A stretch of 64,000 bases of DNA from Paenibacillus etheri (GTDB lineage Bacteria > Bacillota > Bacilli > Paenibacillales > Paenibacillaceae): contig NZ_LCZJ02000019.1 in NCBI RefSeq assembly GCF_001012825.1, forward strand, positions 233,130-297,129. The letters are read 5' to 3'. Both the position numbers and the translations under genes were made by a program. The stretch's first letter is position 1. Each line of letters begins with the position of its first letter. The notes beneath the pieces are model-generated. The model did not search any database and was not told where the DNA came from. It was given only the letters and a program-made list of their open reading frames with translations. This document shows, in pieces, positions 8,828 through 18,143 of this stretch.

Positions 8828-10147
8828 ATGGATGTTTTGAAAATTCCTAAACGTATGACGACAGCGCTAGTCAATTCACTGACTGCTGGTGTGGTTCCGC
8901 GTATCGGACTAGAGCATATAGCCGTTGGCCGTCGGCCAGAGATTGAAGCGATCTTGAGAGATATGGACAACATCGCGGAGGGTGGAGCTGCCTTTAAACT
9001 AATTACAGGCAAGTTCGGTAGCGGCAAAAGCTTTCTTTTGCAGATGATCCGTAATTATGCAATGGATCGTGATTTTGTAGTGGCAGATGCTGATCTATCC
9101 CCTGAACGAAGATTAGTGGGAACGAAAGGACAAGGTCTTGCTACATATCGAGAGCTGATGAGTCATTTGTCTACCCGGACGCGTCCAGATGGAGGCGCAC
9201 TAGAGATTATTTTGCAAAAATGGATCATTACGCTTCAGCAGTCTGTGATGCAGGAGAATGAATACGGACCTGATCACCCCCAGCTTGGTGATGAGGTTGA
9301 GAAACGAATTTATGCTGTAGCCTCCGAAATGCGAGGTTTGGTGCATGGATTTGATTTTGCCAAAGTGCTGGCTTCTTATTGGAATGCACATAAGCTCGCT
9401 GACGATGAATTGAAGCAGGATTCTCTTCGCTGGCTAAGAGGTGAATTCGCCACTCGAACAGAAGCACGAAAAGCACTTGGCGTTGGCGTGATTATTGATG
9501 ATGACAATTGGTATGATTATATGAAGCTGTGGGCGGAATTCACTTCTGCTATTGGTTATAAGGGACTGCTGCTGTTCATAGACGAAGGCGTCAATCTCTA
9601 CAAAATCACGAACAGCATCTCACGTCAGAGTAACTATGAGAAGCTGCTTACGATGTTCAACGACACGATGCAGGGTAAGGCCGAAAGCCTAGGGATTTTT
9701 ATAGGGGGGACTCCGCAGTTTGTGGAGGATGGACGGCGTGGATTATTTAGTTATGAAGCGCTGCGTTCTAGATTAGTTGCAGGAAGATACGGCGCGGCAG
9801 GTCTGAATAATTTCACTGGACCTATTATTGCACTGGACATGCTATCACACGAAGAAATTTTAATACTTTTGCAAAAGCTTAGAGATATTCATGCGCTTCA
9901 TTATGGGTACGAAGCACAGTTGACACAGGGACAATTGGTTCATTTCATGGAAGAAGCTGTGGGCAGACTAGGGGCAGACGAGCTCCTGACTCCGCGTGAA
10001 GTGGTGCGTGATTTCATGGATCTACTTCACACATTGCACCAGCATCCGGAGATTTCTTTCGAGAAGCTAGTGGGTGAACGAACCTCCAAACCTGCTGAGA
10101 CAGAGCAAAACGAGTTGGATGGATTCCTCGCGGAGTTTGAATTATGA
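8828..10147 (+). CDS. BrxD-like P-loop ATPase (BREX-type ATP-binding protein)
   Basis: A 439-residue AAA-type ATPase. Walker A is GKFGSGKS (61-68), Walker B is LLLFIDE (247-253), and GGTPQF (293-298) sits in the sensor-1 position. The whole layout, including AVGRRPEIEAIL before the P-loop and the SRLVAGR segment near 314-320, resembles the DUF2791/BrxD ATPases of type 2 BREX and related loci. The frame is open from 8762, but the real start is the ATG at 8828 with GGGGTG upstream; the longer start would overlap the previous gene without a ribosome binding site. Its last bases overlap the helicase gene as ATGA, implying coupled translation. Confidence 0.78.
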   Translation: MDVLKIPKRMTTALVNSLTAGVVPRIGLEHIAVGRRPEIEAILRDMDNIAEGGAAFKLITGKFGSGKSFLLQMIRNYAMDRDFVVADADLSPERRLVGTKGQGLATYRELMSHLSTRTRPDGGALEIILQKWIITLQQSVMQENEYGPDHPQLGDEVEKRIYAVASEMRGLVHGFDFAKVLASYWNAHKLADDELKQDSLRWLRGEFATRTEARKALGVGVIIDDDNWYDYMKLWAEFTSAIGYKGLLLFIDEGVNLYKITNSISRQSNYEKLLTMFNDTMQGKAESLGIFIGGTPQFVEDGRRGLFSYEALRSRLVAGRYGAAGLNNFTGPIIALDMLSHEEILILLQKLRDIHALHYGYEAQLTQGQLVHFMEEAVGRLGADELLTPREVVRDFMDLLHTLHQHPEISFEKLVGERTSKPAETEQNELDGFLAEFEL

Positions 10148-12342
10148 GTGATAATCCATTTTATAGGCTGGCTCCCTTCATTAAAGAGTTTATTTATAAG
10201 AACCGCTGGGAGACCTTGCGCGAGGCGCAGGTGGATGCTTGTCGTGTGCTGTTTGATACGCCGCATCACTTACTGATTGCTTCGGGTACGGCTTCAGGTA
10301 AGACAGAGGCGGCTTTTTTTCCAGCGTTAACTGAGCTCTATGAACGTCCTTCCGGTTCGGTTGGTATTCTGTATATCGCTCCTCTGAAAGCATTAATTAA
10401 CGATCAATTTACACGGCTGAACGATTTACTCCGAGAAGGAAATATTCCAGTGTGGCACTGGCATGGGGATGTACCGCAAGCTGATAAGACGAAGCTGGTG
10501 CAGAATCCTTCAGGCGTGCTGCAAATTACCCCTGAATCTCTTGAAGGACTATTGATGAACCGCCCGAATGCCATTCCAGCGCTGTTCCATGATCTGCGTT
10601 TTATTGTCATTGACGAGGTGCATGCCTTTATGGGTGCTGATCGAGGGATTCAGGTTCTGAGTCAGTTGGCAAGGATCTCACGAATGGCGGGATGCCATCC
10701 GCGTAGAATCGGTCTATCGGCTACACTTAGCGACTATGCTTCGGTGACGGAGTGGCTGGCGGCAGGCACGGGGGAGAGCGTAGAGGTGTCCGCGCCACAA
10801 GGCGGACGTAAGCTCCGTTTAAGTGTGGAGCATTTCTCTTTCCCGGATGCACGGGATGAAGTGCAGGCAGAGCATTTAGAACGCGCGAAGCAGTCTTACT
10901 ACGATTTCATTTACGATCACACGCATCTTAAGAAAGCGTTGATCTTCACGAACAGCCGCTCGGATGCGGAGACGGCGACTCTTGAGCTGCGGAGAACGGC
11001 CGCGAAGCGTGGGGAACGGGATGTTTTTCACGTTCACCATGGCAGCATCTCCGCGATGCTCCGTGAAGAGACGGAAGCCGCGCTGCGGCAAGGTTCCGGA
11101 CCTGCAGTTGCGGCAGCGACATTGACGCTGGAGCTGGGCATTGATCTAGGAGAGCTGGAGCGAGTGCTCCAGGTCGGCGCTCCTTATAGCTGCGCAAGCT
11201 TTGTGCAGCGACTCGGTCGTTCGGGCAGGCGTGGTGACGCCGCATCCGAGATGATCTTTGTCACGCCCGAGGAAGAGGATGAGGAAGCGCAGCTTCCGGC
11301 ACGGATGCCTTGGACGCTGCTTCGAGCGATAGCGGTTATAGAGCTATATGTGCGCGAGAAGTGGGTTGAACCACTGGTGGTGCGCCAATTACCTGTTGGG
11401 CTGCTATACCATCAGACGATGAGTATATTGAAGAGTATGGGTGAGGCGGAGCCGGAGGATTTAAAGGAGGCTGTTCTGAGCTTACCTTCATTTAGAAGCA
11501 TTGATCCTGCAGACTACGACATTTTCATGACTTATATGCTGGGCATGGGACAAATCGAGAAGATGGATGAAGGCAGCTTTATTATTGGGATGGCGGGGGA
11601 GAAGATCGTGAACAACTTCCGCTTCTATGCAGTCTTCAAAGACGATGAAGAGCATGTTGTCTATAACGGGACTGAGGAGATCGGTTCGATCACAACGGTA
11701 CCACCACCTGGTTACTGCTTTACACTGGCAGGGAAGCTCTGGAAGGTAGAAGAGGTCGATAATCGCCATAAAGCTGTTTATGTGAAAACTTCACGCGGTA
11801 AAGTGGATACGTTGTGGCTTGGAGCCGGTGGGGATGTGCATACACGAATTATGACCAAAATACGTGAAGTGTTAGGCGCAACGGCCTTGTATCCGTATTT
11901 AGCTCCGAGTGCCGCTGCGCGGCTTGAAAGGGCTCGTCGTTTAGCGAAGGAAAGTGGAATGCTTGAACGTTCCGTTATGCCAGCAGGTGGAGATTCGATG
12001 TTCATCCTACCGTGGGCAGGGAGTCGGCAATTCCGCACACTTGAGCGGCTGCTTAAGAATAACCTGAAGAGTTCACTGGGACTTCGATCTATTGTACCCA
12101 TGGAGCCCTATTATATGGTCGTAGCCGGTAAGCCGGATGCGGAAACGCTGGAGGCAGAAATTATCGCTGAAAGCATGGCAGCGACAGATCCTTTGTCACT
12201 GCTATCTCCGGATGAAGCACCCTACCTTGGAAAGTATGACGAATTCATTCCTCATGAGCTACTTCGCAAAGCATTCTCCTTGGATGGTTTAGATGTTCCA
12301 GGGTTGCTTGAAGTGCTAAAACAATGGCGTCAACCACAGTAA
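10144..12342 (+). CDS. Superfamily 2 DEAD/DEAH helicase, Lhr/BrxHI-like
   Basis: 732 residues with a full SF2 motif set: SGTASGKT (Walker A, 47-54), PLKAL (Ia), TPESLEGLL (Ib), DEVH (157-160), SAT (192-194), FTNSRSDAE (IV), and QRLGRSGRRG (motif VI, 355-364). The C-terminal half after the two RecA folds is long, as in Lhr-type helicases and BrxHI of type 2 BREX. It should translocate on or unwind nucleic acid using ATP. The ATG overlaps the stop of the ATPase gene (ATGA). A terminator follows, so the cassette ends here. The 10.7-11.3 kb part is noticeably more GC-rich than its neighbours. Confidence 0.85.
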   Translation: MSDNPFYRLAPFIKEFIYKNRWETLREAQVDACRVLFDTPHHLLIASGTASGKTEAAFFPALTELYERPSGSVGILYIAPLKALINDQFTRLNDLLREGNIPVWHWHGDVPQADKTKLVQNPSGVLQITPESLEGLLMNRPNAIPALFHDLRFIVIDEVHAFMGADRGIQVLSQLARISRMAGCHPRRIGLSATLSDYASVTEWLAAGTGESVEVSAPQGGRKLRLSVEHFSFPDARDEVQAEHLERAKQSYYDFIYDHTHLKKALIFTNSRSDAETATLELRRTAAKRGERDVFHVHHGSISAMLREETEAALRQGSGPAVAAATLTLELGIDLGELERVLQVGAPYSCASFVQRLGRSGRRGDAASEMIFVTPEEEDEEAQLPARMPWTLLRAIAVIELYVREKWVEPLVVRQLPVGLLYHQTMSILKSMGEAEPEDLKEAVLSLPSFRSIDPADYDIFMTYMLGMGQIEKMDEGSFIIGMAGEKIVNNFRFYAVFKDDEEHVVYNGTEEIGSITTVPPPGYCFTLAGKLWKVEEVDNRHKAVYVKTSRGKVDTLWLGAGGDVHTRIMTKIREVLGATALYPYLAPSAAARLERARRLAKESGMLERSVMPAGGDSMFILPWAGSRQFRTLERLLKNNLKSSLGLRSIVPMEPYYMVVAGKPDAETLEAEIIAESMAATDPLSLLSPDEAPYLGKYDEFIPHELLRKAFSLDGLDVPGLLEVLKQWRQPQ

Positions 12343-12363
12343 CTATAGTAAGGATTTTTAATC

Positions 12364-12394
12364 GAGACGCCTATTTATGTGGGCGTCTCTTTAT
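12364..12394 (+). terminator. Rho-independent terminator after the three-gene cassette
   Basis: GAGACGCC / GGGCGTCTC hairpin with a short TTTA tail directly after the helicase gene. Confidence 0.75.
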
Positions 12395-12516
12395 GTTCAG
12401 ACCACAGGATATTTCCCTTTGCGTGGATATAGACTTTCCTCCTATTCCATAAGTTGTATAAAAACAGGGCAGGCGGAGAATAGTATCTAGAAGATTCCTA
12501 TTAAAGGATGATTGCG

Positions 12517-14184
12517 ATGTGGTCTAAAATAGTCTCTTATATTCCAGATTGGACAGTTTTTATGCAGGCAGCCATCACGCTGCTCTTTCCCATAGGGTTA
12601 TATTACCTTTACAAGCATTTGTATTTTTATGTTGGAAGCGGACGCTCCAAGGAGTCAGGAGCTAACTCTCAGGATGAACATAAGAAGGCAGACAACGACG
12701 GAGTAAATCAGCAGCAGGCTGCGTCTACAGTGTTTACCCAAGATTATGATGCTGACCTAGCAGTGATAAGAACGGCATTGGGGGGGAATAGTGATGTGCA
12801 TTTCCGTGAATTCTCAGTCAAAGGTATTCAGGCACGTGCCGCATTGGTCTATGTGGAGGGCATGCAGGATGAAGAGCTAATCAATCAACAGGTGTTGCAA
12901 AATCTGATGTTTGCCGGTGAAATGCAAGCTTCGGAAGGAATATACACCTATATGAAACAGAATATGCTCCCACTGGCTCAGCTTAGTGATGCTAGAGATT
13001 TGGACCATCTGCAGGAGTCTGTCCTGTTTGGATACACTGCACTGATTGTCGAAGGCATGCGTGAGATGCTTCTGGTTGGCTTTCCACATGGAGCAGTGCG
13101 TGCAATTACTGAGCCAACCTCGGAGGCTTTACTGCGGGGACCCCGGATTGGCTTTACCGAAGTGCTCAGTGAGAATACCTCTATGCTACGGCGCCAAGGT
13201 CTTAATAAGAATCTGGAAATGAAAATGGTTGAAGTGGGTAGCGAAATCAAGAAGAGTCTAGTTATCGCTTATATGAAAAACATTGTAAATCCTGATCTGC
13301 TTAAGGAAGTGAATGAACGGATCTCCAAAATTGATATGGATTTCATTCTGGAATCCGGCTATGTGGAGCAGTTAATCGAGGATGATTATCTAAGTCCGTT
13401 TCAGCAAACACAGAATACGGAAAGACCCGATCGAGTGATTGCCTCTTTATTAGAGGGGAGAATTGCAATTTTGCTGGACGGCACACCGTTTGCACTCATT
13501 GTTCCAGTGACGTTCAGTATGCTTTTACAGTCTCCCGAGGATTACTATGAGCGCTGGTTTCCAGGTACACTTTTACGGGTGCTACGGTTCTGCGCAGCAT
13601 TTCTGGCTCTGTTAGCCCCTGCGCTTTACATTTCCTTTATCTCCTTTCATCCGGGACTAATTCCTACTCAGCTGGCCATTTCCATAATTGAAGCACGCCA
13701 AGGTGTACCCTTTCCTGCTTTAATTGAAGTACTGATTCTGGAGATTTCCATTGAAATCTTGCGTGAAGCTGGAATTCGTCTGCCGAAGCCCATAGGTCCG
13801 GCAATGGGGATTGTCGGAGGTCTGATCATTGGAGATGCTGCGGTACAGGCTGGTATTGTAAGTCCCTTTCTGGTAATTGTCGTAGCCGTGACAGCGATCT
13901 CTTCGTTTTCTATACCGATGTACAGTGCTGGAATTACCCTCCGGATCTTACGATTCGCAGGCATGTTATTTGCAGCGGTCCTGGGCATGTACGGAACCAT
14001 CCTGTTCTTCCTGCTGATTTGCAGTCATCTGACTCGCCTTTCAAGCTTCGGGGTTCCTTACATCACACCTATCTCGCCCTTTCGGGTAAGTGACTGGAAG
14101 GATTTGTTTATCCGTGCACCGTTATCCATTATGAAGCGAAGACCGGAGATGCTGAAGACCCAGAAGAAAAATCGCAAATCCTAG
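12517..14184 (+). CDS. Spore germination receptor A subunit (GerA/GerKA family)
   Basis: Membrane subunit of a nutrient germinant receptor in the inner spore membrane. The body shows the GerA family cytosolic domain (FREFSVKGIQARAALVYVEGM through the RPDRVIASLLEGRIAI segment) followed by hydrophobic helices with the PAFPA-like and GAVGGLIIGDAAVQAGIVSP-type motif near the C-terminus. Before the usual domain there is an extra hydrophobic segment (about 15-40) and a charged linker, so the N-terminus is longer than in classical GerAA. I chose the ATG at 12517 because AAAGGA lies 8 bases upstream; the ATG at 12508 touches that box. First gene of a three-gene operon. Confidence 0.85.
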   Translation: MWSKIVSYIPDWTVFMQAAITLLFPIGLYYLYKHLYFYVGSGRSKESGANSQDEHKKADNDGVNQQQAASTVFTQDYDADLAVIRTALGGNSDVHFREFSVKGIQARAALVYVEGMQDEELINQQVLQNLMFAGEMQASEGIYTYMKQNMLPLAQLSDARDLDHLQESVLFGYTALIVEGMREMLLVGFPHGAVRAITEPTSEALLRGPRIGFTEVLSENTSMLRRQGLNKNLEMKMVEVGSEIKKSLVIAYMKNIVNPDLLKEVNERISKIDMDFILESGYVEQLIEDDYLSPFQQTQNTERPDRVIASLLEGRIAILLDGTPFALIVPVTFSMLLQSPEDYYERWFPGTLLRVLRFCAAFLALLAPALYISFISFHPGLIPTQLAISIIEARQGVPFPALIEVLILEISIEILREAGIRLPKPIGPAMGIVGGLIIGDAAVQAGIVSPFLVIVVAVTAISSFSIPMYSAGITLRILRFAGMLFAAVLGMYGTILFFLLICSHLTRLSSFGVPYITPISPFRVSDWKDLFIRAPLSIMKRRPEMLKTQKKNRKS

Positions 14185-14220
14185 AGAACGTATTCTTGCA
14201 GGAGCAGGGGGGAGACCACA

Positions 14221-15324
14221 GTGTTCAAACGTACGGATGACAAGATCACAACCTCGCAGGCTGCCATAGTATTGACTAATTCGATGCTGGGTGCCGGAAT
14301 TTTGACCTTGCCAAGAGATCTTGTCAAGGCTGTGCAGACTCCTGATGCCTGGGTTTCTGTGGTGCTGGGTGGTGTCGTCGTGTTTATGGTAATTATGATT
14401 ATGGTGAAGCTAAGTCAGCAATTTCCTGGTAAGACTGTCTTTCAGTATTCCAAAAGAATCGTAGGGAATCTCCCAGGCGGTGTACTGAGTTCCCTTCTGA
14501 TTCTATATTTCATAGTGGTTGCGGGCTTCGAAATCCGAGTACTGGCGGAAGTAACGTTGTTCTTTCTTCTGGAAGGGACTCCAATTTGGGCGATTGTGAT
14601 GCCGTTCATCTGGGTAGGCACCTATTTGGTATATGGGGGGATTAATTCCATTGCCCGTGTGTTTCAAATTGTGTTTCCGATCAGTATCTTTATCCTGATT
14701 ATTTGTTTTATCTTAAGCTCCAGAATATTTGATATCCATCATTTACGTCCTTTTATGAGTGAAGGCCTGATGCCGGTCATTCGGGGGATGAAGTCGGGCA
14801 TCCTGATCTTTACTGGATGTGAGGTTGTTATGACCATGACGGCCTTTATGGAGCATCCGCAGGAAGCGGTTAAAGGGATGATGGTCGGATTCTGTATCCC
14901 GTTGGTACTGTATTTGGTAACTGTTGTGATGGTAATTGGAGGTCTGTCCATCAATTCTGTAATCACCAGTACCTGGCCTACGATAGATTTGGTACGGAGC
15001 TTGGAAATTTCAGGATTCTTTTTTGAACGATTTGAATTTCCGTTGTTAGTCATATGGCTGATGCAGATGTTCTGCAATTTTTGCAGTTTTTTCTTTAATG
15101 CGTCACTAGGAATTTCGCAAGTGTTCAATCTGAAGATTCATCCGGTGATGTTCGCTTTAATGCCTGTAATTTTCATCTGCACGATGATCCCTCAACGCAT
15201 CAACGATGTCTTCAGACTTGGTGATTCGATTGGCTATATGGGTGTGCTGATTTTTATGTTGTTGCCACTGTTATTGTCGATTGTATTACTGATCAGGAAG
15301 AAAGGACTTAAGCAGAATGTTTAG
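14221..15324 (+). CDS. Spore germination receptor B subunit (GerB/GerKB, APC superfamily)
   Basis: 367 residues with about ten transmembrane helices, as in the GerAB family of amino-acid-permease-like germinant sensors. The opening DKITTSQAAIVLTNSMLGAGILTLPR is the family signature, where the glycine-rich break in helix 1 forms the ligand site. Start is GTG at 14221 with a GGGGGGAG box. It lies 36 bases after the A subunit and overlaps the C subunit by 8 bases. Confidence 0.87.
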   Translation: MFKRTDDKITTSQAAIVLTNSMLGAGILTLPRDLVKAVQTPDAWVSVVLGGVVVFMVIMIMVKLSQQFPGKTVFQYSKRIVGNLPGGVLSSLLILYFIVVAGFEIRVLAEVTLFFLLEGTPIWAIVMPFIWVGTYLVYGGINSIARVFQIVFPISIFILIICFILSSRIFDIHHLRPFMSEGLMPVIRGMKSGILIFTGCEVVMTMTAFMEHPQEAVKGMMVGFCIPLVLYLVTVVMVIGGLSINSVITSTWPTIDLVRSLEISGFFFERFEFPLLVIWLMQMFCNFCSFFFNASLGISQVFNLKIHPVMFALMPVIFICTMIPQRINDVFRLGDSIGYMGVLIFMLLPLLLSIVLLIRKKGLKQNV

Positions 15325-16507
15325 ACAGAGGGTAATACACTTACTAATAATATTCATGATTCTGCTTACGCAGCCTGGTTGTTGGAGCAGTAAAGAGATT
15401 GAAGACCTGAGTGTTATTACGGGATTGGCGCTTGAGAAGGGGGAACCTAAAACGCTCGAGCGGGAATTTGAGGAACGTGGAGGGAGCTACCCAAAGCATA
15501 ATAAACTTACAGCAACTGTACAAATTGTGCCTGAAAGAACAATCGGAAGCTCCGGTAAAGAAGGCGAAAAAACCAAAACCCATTTTTACAATATTTCAGA
15601 AACAGGGGATTCTCTGTTTGAAATATTCCGTCAGTTCTCCATTCGCAAGAACCGTCAGATTATAGGCCATCACCTTAAGGTTATCGTCATATCAGAGGAT
15701 CTAGTGCAAAAGGAGAAGATCAGACAGTTAATGGATTTTGTACTCCGAGATAACGATATCCGTCCCAGCTGCCTCATATTTCTTAGCCAAGGGCGTGCGT
15801 CCGATACGCTTATGACGGCTGAGGAGGAGATTCCTTCCTTCCGGCTGGTGGAGATGGTCCGTAACAATTTCAGAACCAGTAAAGTTATGAAGGGCATAAC
15901 GTTATCGAATCTAGATGCGCTGATGTACTCCGAGCAAAGCTTTGTGTTGCAGAACGTTATAGAGGCACAAGGTGAGGTCAAATTTTCCGGAGCCGGTATT
16001 ATCAAGGGAGAGACAGGACATTGGATCGGTAATCTCGACCAAAATGATGTGGAGAGTATTGCTTGGATCAAGGGGGATATAAGAGGCGGGAGCCTCAAAG
16101 CATATAGTCAGTCAAACGACTCGGTTACTTATGAGATGAAATCCGTTAAGAGCAAGATTACGCTGAAAGAGACCGACGATAAGAAGATATCATTTCATGT
16201 TGCAATTGAGTCCACTGGACGCCTAATTGAGAATTGGGATGTTGATGCGCATTCCTCGGAAGTTGATTATTTCGAAGAACTAGAGAAGATATTCGAAGAA
16301 AAATTAACCCAACAAATCAATGCTCTTATCAACAAAATGCAATCCACTTACAAAGTGGATGTAGCGGGATTCGGAGATTGGCTCAGCGTTGAAAGGCCTC
16401 ATGTCTGGAAACAGATTAAGGATCATTGGGACGAGGAATTTACTCGGATTCCAGTGACCTTTGATTTAAAGCTTAAGATTACCGATTTTGGTACAACATC
16501 TGATTGA
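15317..16507 (+). CDS. Spore germination receptor C lipoprotein (GerC/GerKC family)
   Basis: 396 residues. An N-terminal signal (about 20 residues) ends in the lipobox TQPGC, with cysteine 22 the expected lipidation site; then CWSSKEIEDLSVITGLALEK, the standard GerAC start. The C-terminal domain ends with a helix and the PVTFDLKLKI strand. It should be anchored to the outer face of the inner spore membrane next to the A and B subunits. The ATG overlaps the end of the B-subunit gene, so translation is probably coupled. Confidence 0.87.
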   Translation: MFRQRVIHLLIIFMILLTQPGCWSSKEIEDLSVITGLALEKGEPKTLEREFEERGGSYPKHNKLTATVQIVPERTIGSSGKEGEKTKTHFYNISETGDSLFEIFRQFSIRKNRQIIGHHLKVIVISEDLVQKEKIRQLMDFVLRDNDIRPSCLIFLSQGRASDTLMTAEEEIPSFRLVEMVRNNFRTSKVMKGITLSNLDALMYSEQSFVLQNVIEAQGEVKFSGAGIIKGETGHWIGNLDQNDVESIAWIKGDIRGGSLKAYSQSNDSVTYEMKSVKSKITLKETDDKKISFHVAIESTGRLIENWDVDAHSSEVDYFEELEKIFEEKLTQQINALINKMQSTYKVDVAGFGDWLSVERPHVWKQIKDHWDEEFTRIPVTFDLKLKITDFGTTSD

Positions 16508-16545
16508 ACGAATTTCCAGACAGAATATCGAAAATATTTTCAATC

Positions 16546-16571
16546 GAAGCGCCCGAATTAACGGGTGTTTC
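16546..16571 (+). terminator. Weak terminator-like hairpin after the gerA-type operon
   Basis: GAAGCGCCCG pairs with CGGGTGTTTC (two G-U pairs) around AATTAA, but only a short T-rich tail follows. Confidence 0.45.
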
Positions 16572-16628
16572 GTTATGTTCGGACATATTTTGTATTTTTC
16601 TAGAAAAAACAAACCATTTATCTTAATT

Positions 16629-16655
16629 TTGACACCTTGTTGAAAGCGCTTAACA
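16629..16655 (+). promoter_or_regulatory. Promoter-like TTGACA with a cre/LacI-type operator
   Basis: TTGACA at 16629-16634 is followed by TGAAAGCGCTTAACA at 16641-16655, which carries the AAGCGCTT centre of CcpA (cre) and other LacI-family sites. It lies about 45 bases upstream of the sugar-binding protein gene. The right half has one extra base compared with the cre consensus, so this may be a weak cre or a LacI-type site. A clean -10 hexamer at 17 bases is not obvious. Confidence 0.5.
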
Positions 16656-16697
16656 GTACAATAATTAGCCTATAACGAAAATAGGGGGCGTCAAACA

Positions 16698-18068
16698 ATG
16701 GTCAGCAAAAAAATGAAGGCAACTTCAACAATTGCTTTATCAGCAGCTTTGGTTTTAAGTATGGCAGCATGTGGAAATTCAAACAATGAGAGTAAAGGCG
16801 CTACAGAGTCGAAAGGGAATACAGCTACGAATGCTCCAGATGCCGGAACTCCAAAAACCGAAAACGGTAAGAAGGTCACGATTACTTTTCAAAATATTTA
16901 CCCGGATCCAGCAACACCTGCTTATAAGATGCTTCATGAATTAGTTGACCAATATGAAAAAGAAAACCCTAACATTCACATCGAACTGGATACTCTGAAT
17001 ACAGACCAACAAAAAGTCAAACTGAAAACACAAGCCGCTTCCAAAGAAGTTCCTGATATTACGATTGTTAACCCCGCTGCACAAATGAAACCTTTCGTTG
17101 ATGCTAAGCTGTTTGCTCCCCTGAATGATATGCTGGATCAGAATGGACTGAAGGACACCTATCAATCCGGTCTGCTTGATTACTACAGCTTCGATGGCAA
17201 TGTTTATGCGCTGCCAGATGGTAATAACATCGAGGTAGTCTACTATAATAAAGAACTTTTCGAGCAAGCGGGCATCAAAGACACTCCTAAAACATTCGAT
17301 GAATTACTCCAAGATGTAAAAACCTTGAAAGCAAAGGGTATTACGCCCATCGCGATCGGTGAAAAAGATTCCTGGACGGGTTCATTCTTGTTCATGAATA
17401 TCCTGCTTCGCACTAATGGAGGACCTGGTTTCCTTCAAGATGTGCTGGATGGCAAAAAAACATTTGAAGATCCTGCTTTCGTAGAAGCTGTGGATCGTTT
17501 CCAAGATCTCGTGCAAGCAGGTGCATTCCCAGATGGAGCTACTTCCATTGATGCTAACGCAGGTGGTAATATCTTCAAATCCGGTAAAGCTGCTATGTGG
17601 GTTATCGGTTCGTGGGAAACAGGTGCAATTGACGCTTCCTCAGTGGCTGGTAAAACAGGAGCTTTCCAATTTCCAAGTGTGAATGGTAAAGGAGATCCAA
17701 ATGAATTCATGCTCGCACCAGGTAGCGCCTTTGCCATTTCTGCGAACAGTGAGCATTTACAAGAAACAAAAGACTTCTTAAACTTCTTCACACTCAACTA
17801 TCCTAAAAAGCAATTTGAACTCAAAAATGCAGTAGGAATTGGCCAAAAAGTGGATGGAGACCTGAAAGCCGCAGGTTACTCTGATCTGGCGATCAACGTT
17901 TCAGGATTATTCAATCAGGTTAAAGGTGGCGACTTGGCCTTTGACAATACTATGAACCCGGCTACGGCACAAGTCCATCTCAGCAGTATCCAAAATCTTT
18001 TTGTTCAAAAGGTGGATTCCGCTCAAGTGGCTAAAGAACATCAAACCGCATTTGAAGCAAATAAATAA
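16698..18068 (+). CDS. Sugar ABC transporter solute-binding lipoprotein
   Basis: 456 residues, family 1 carbohydrate-binding protein. Signal peptide with the lipobox SMAAC (cysteine about 25), then a Ser/Thr/Asn-rich linker and a mature domain with the VTITFQNIYPDPATPAYK start, EVPDITIVNPAAQMKPF and the FKSGKAAMWVIGSW motif near residue 295 that marks MalE/MsmE-type proteins. It delivers an oligosaccharide to the two permeases that follow. No ATPase is encoded here; such importers usually share an MsmX/UgpC-type ATPase encoded elsewhere. AGGGGG precedes the ATG. Confidence 0.85.
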   Translation: MVSKKMKATSTIALSAALVLSMAACGNSNNESKGATESKGNTATNAPDAGTPKTENGKKVTITFQNIYPDPATPAYKMLHELVDQYEKENPNIHIELDTLNTDQQKVKLKTQAASKEVPDITIVNPAAQMKPFVDAKLFAPLNDMLDQNGLKDTYQSGLLDYYSFDGNVYALPDGNNIEVVYYNKELFEQAGIKDTPKTFDELLQDVKTLKAKGITPIAIGEKDSWTGSFLFMNILLRTNGGPGFLQDVLDGKKTFEDPAFVEAVDRFQDLVQAGAFPDGATSIDANAGGNIFKSGKAAMWVIGSWETGAIDASSVAGKTGAFQFPSVNGKGDPNEFMLAPGSAFAISANSEHLQETKDFLNFFTLNYPKKQFELKNAVGIGQKVDGDLKAAGYSDLAINVSGLFNQVKGGDLAFDNTMNPATAQVHLSSIQNLFVQKVDSAQVAKEHQTAFEANK

Positions 18069-18080
18069 GCAAAGTTCCAA

Positions 18081-18120
18081 ACGCGATGCGAGGGTGCTTA
18101 AACGCTTCTTCGCATCGTGT
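18081..18120 (+). promoter_or_regulatory. Intercistronic stem-loop between binding protein and permease genes
   Basis: ACGCGATGCGA (18081-18091) pairs with TCGCATCGTGT (18110-18120) with one G-U pair and an 18-base loop; there is no T-run. Such hairpins protect the 5' part of the mRNA and let the binding protein be made in excess over the permeases. Confidence 0.65.
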
Positions 18121-18143
18121 TTACATTCTAGGGGGCGGAAATA

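Noticed and set aside
7210-12342. A complete BREX locus
   Set aside because: Only BrxD-like and BrxHI-like genes are present; no pglX, pglZ, brxC/pglY or brxL-like gene lies nearby.
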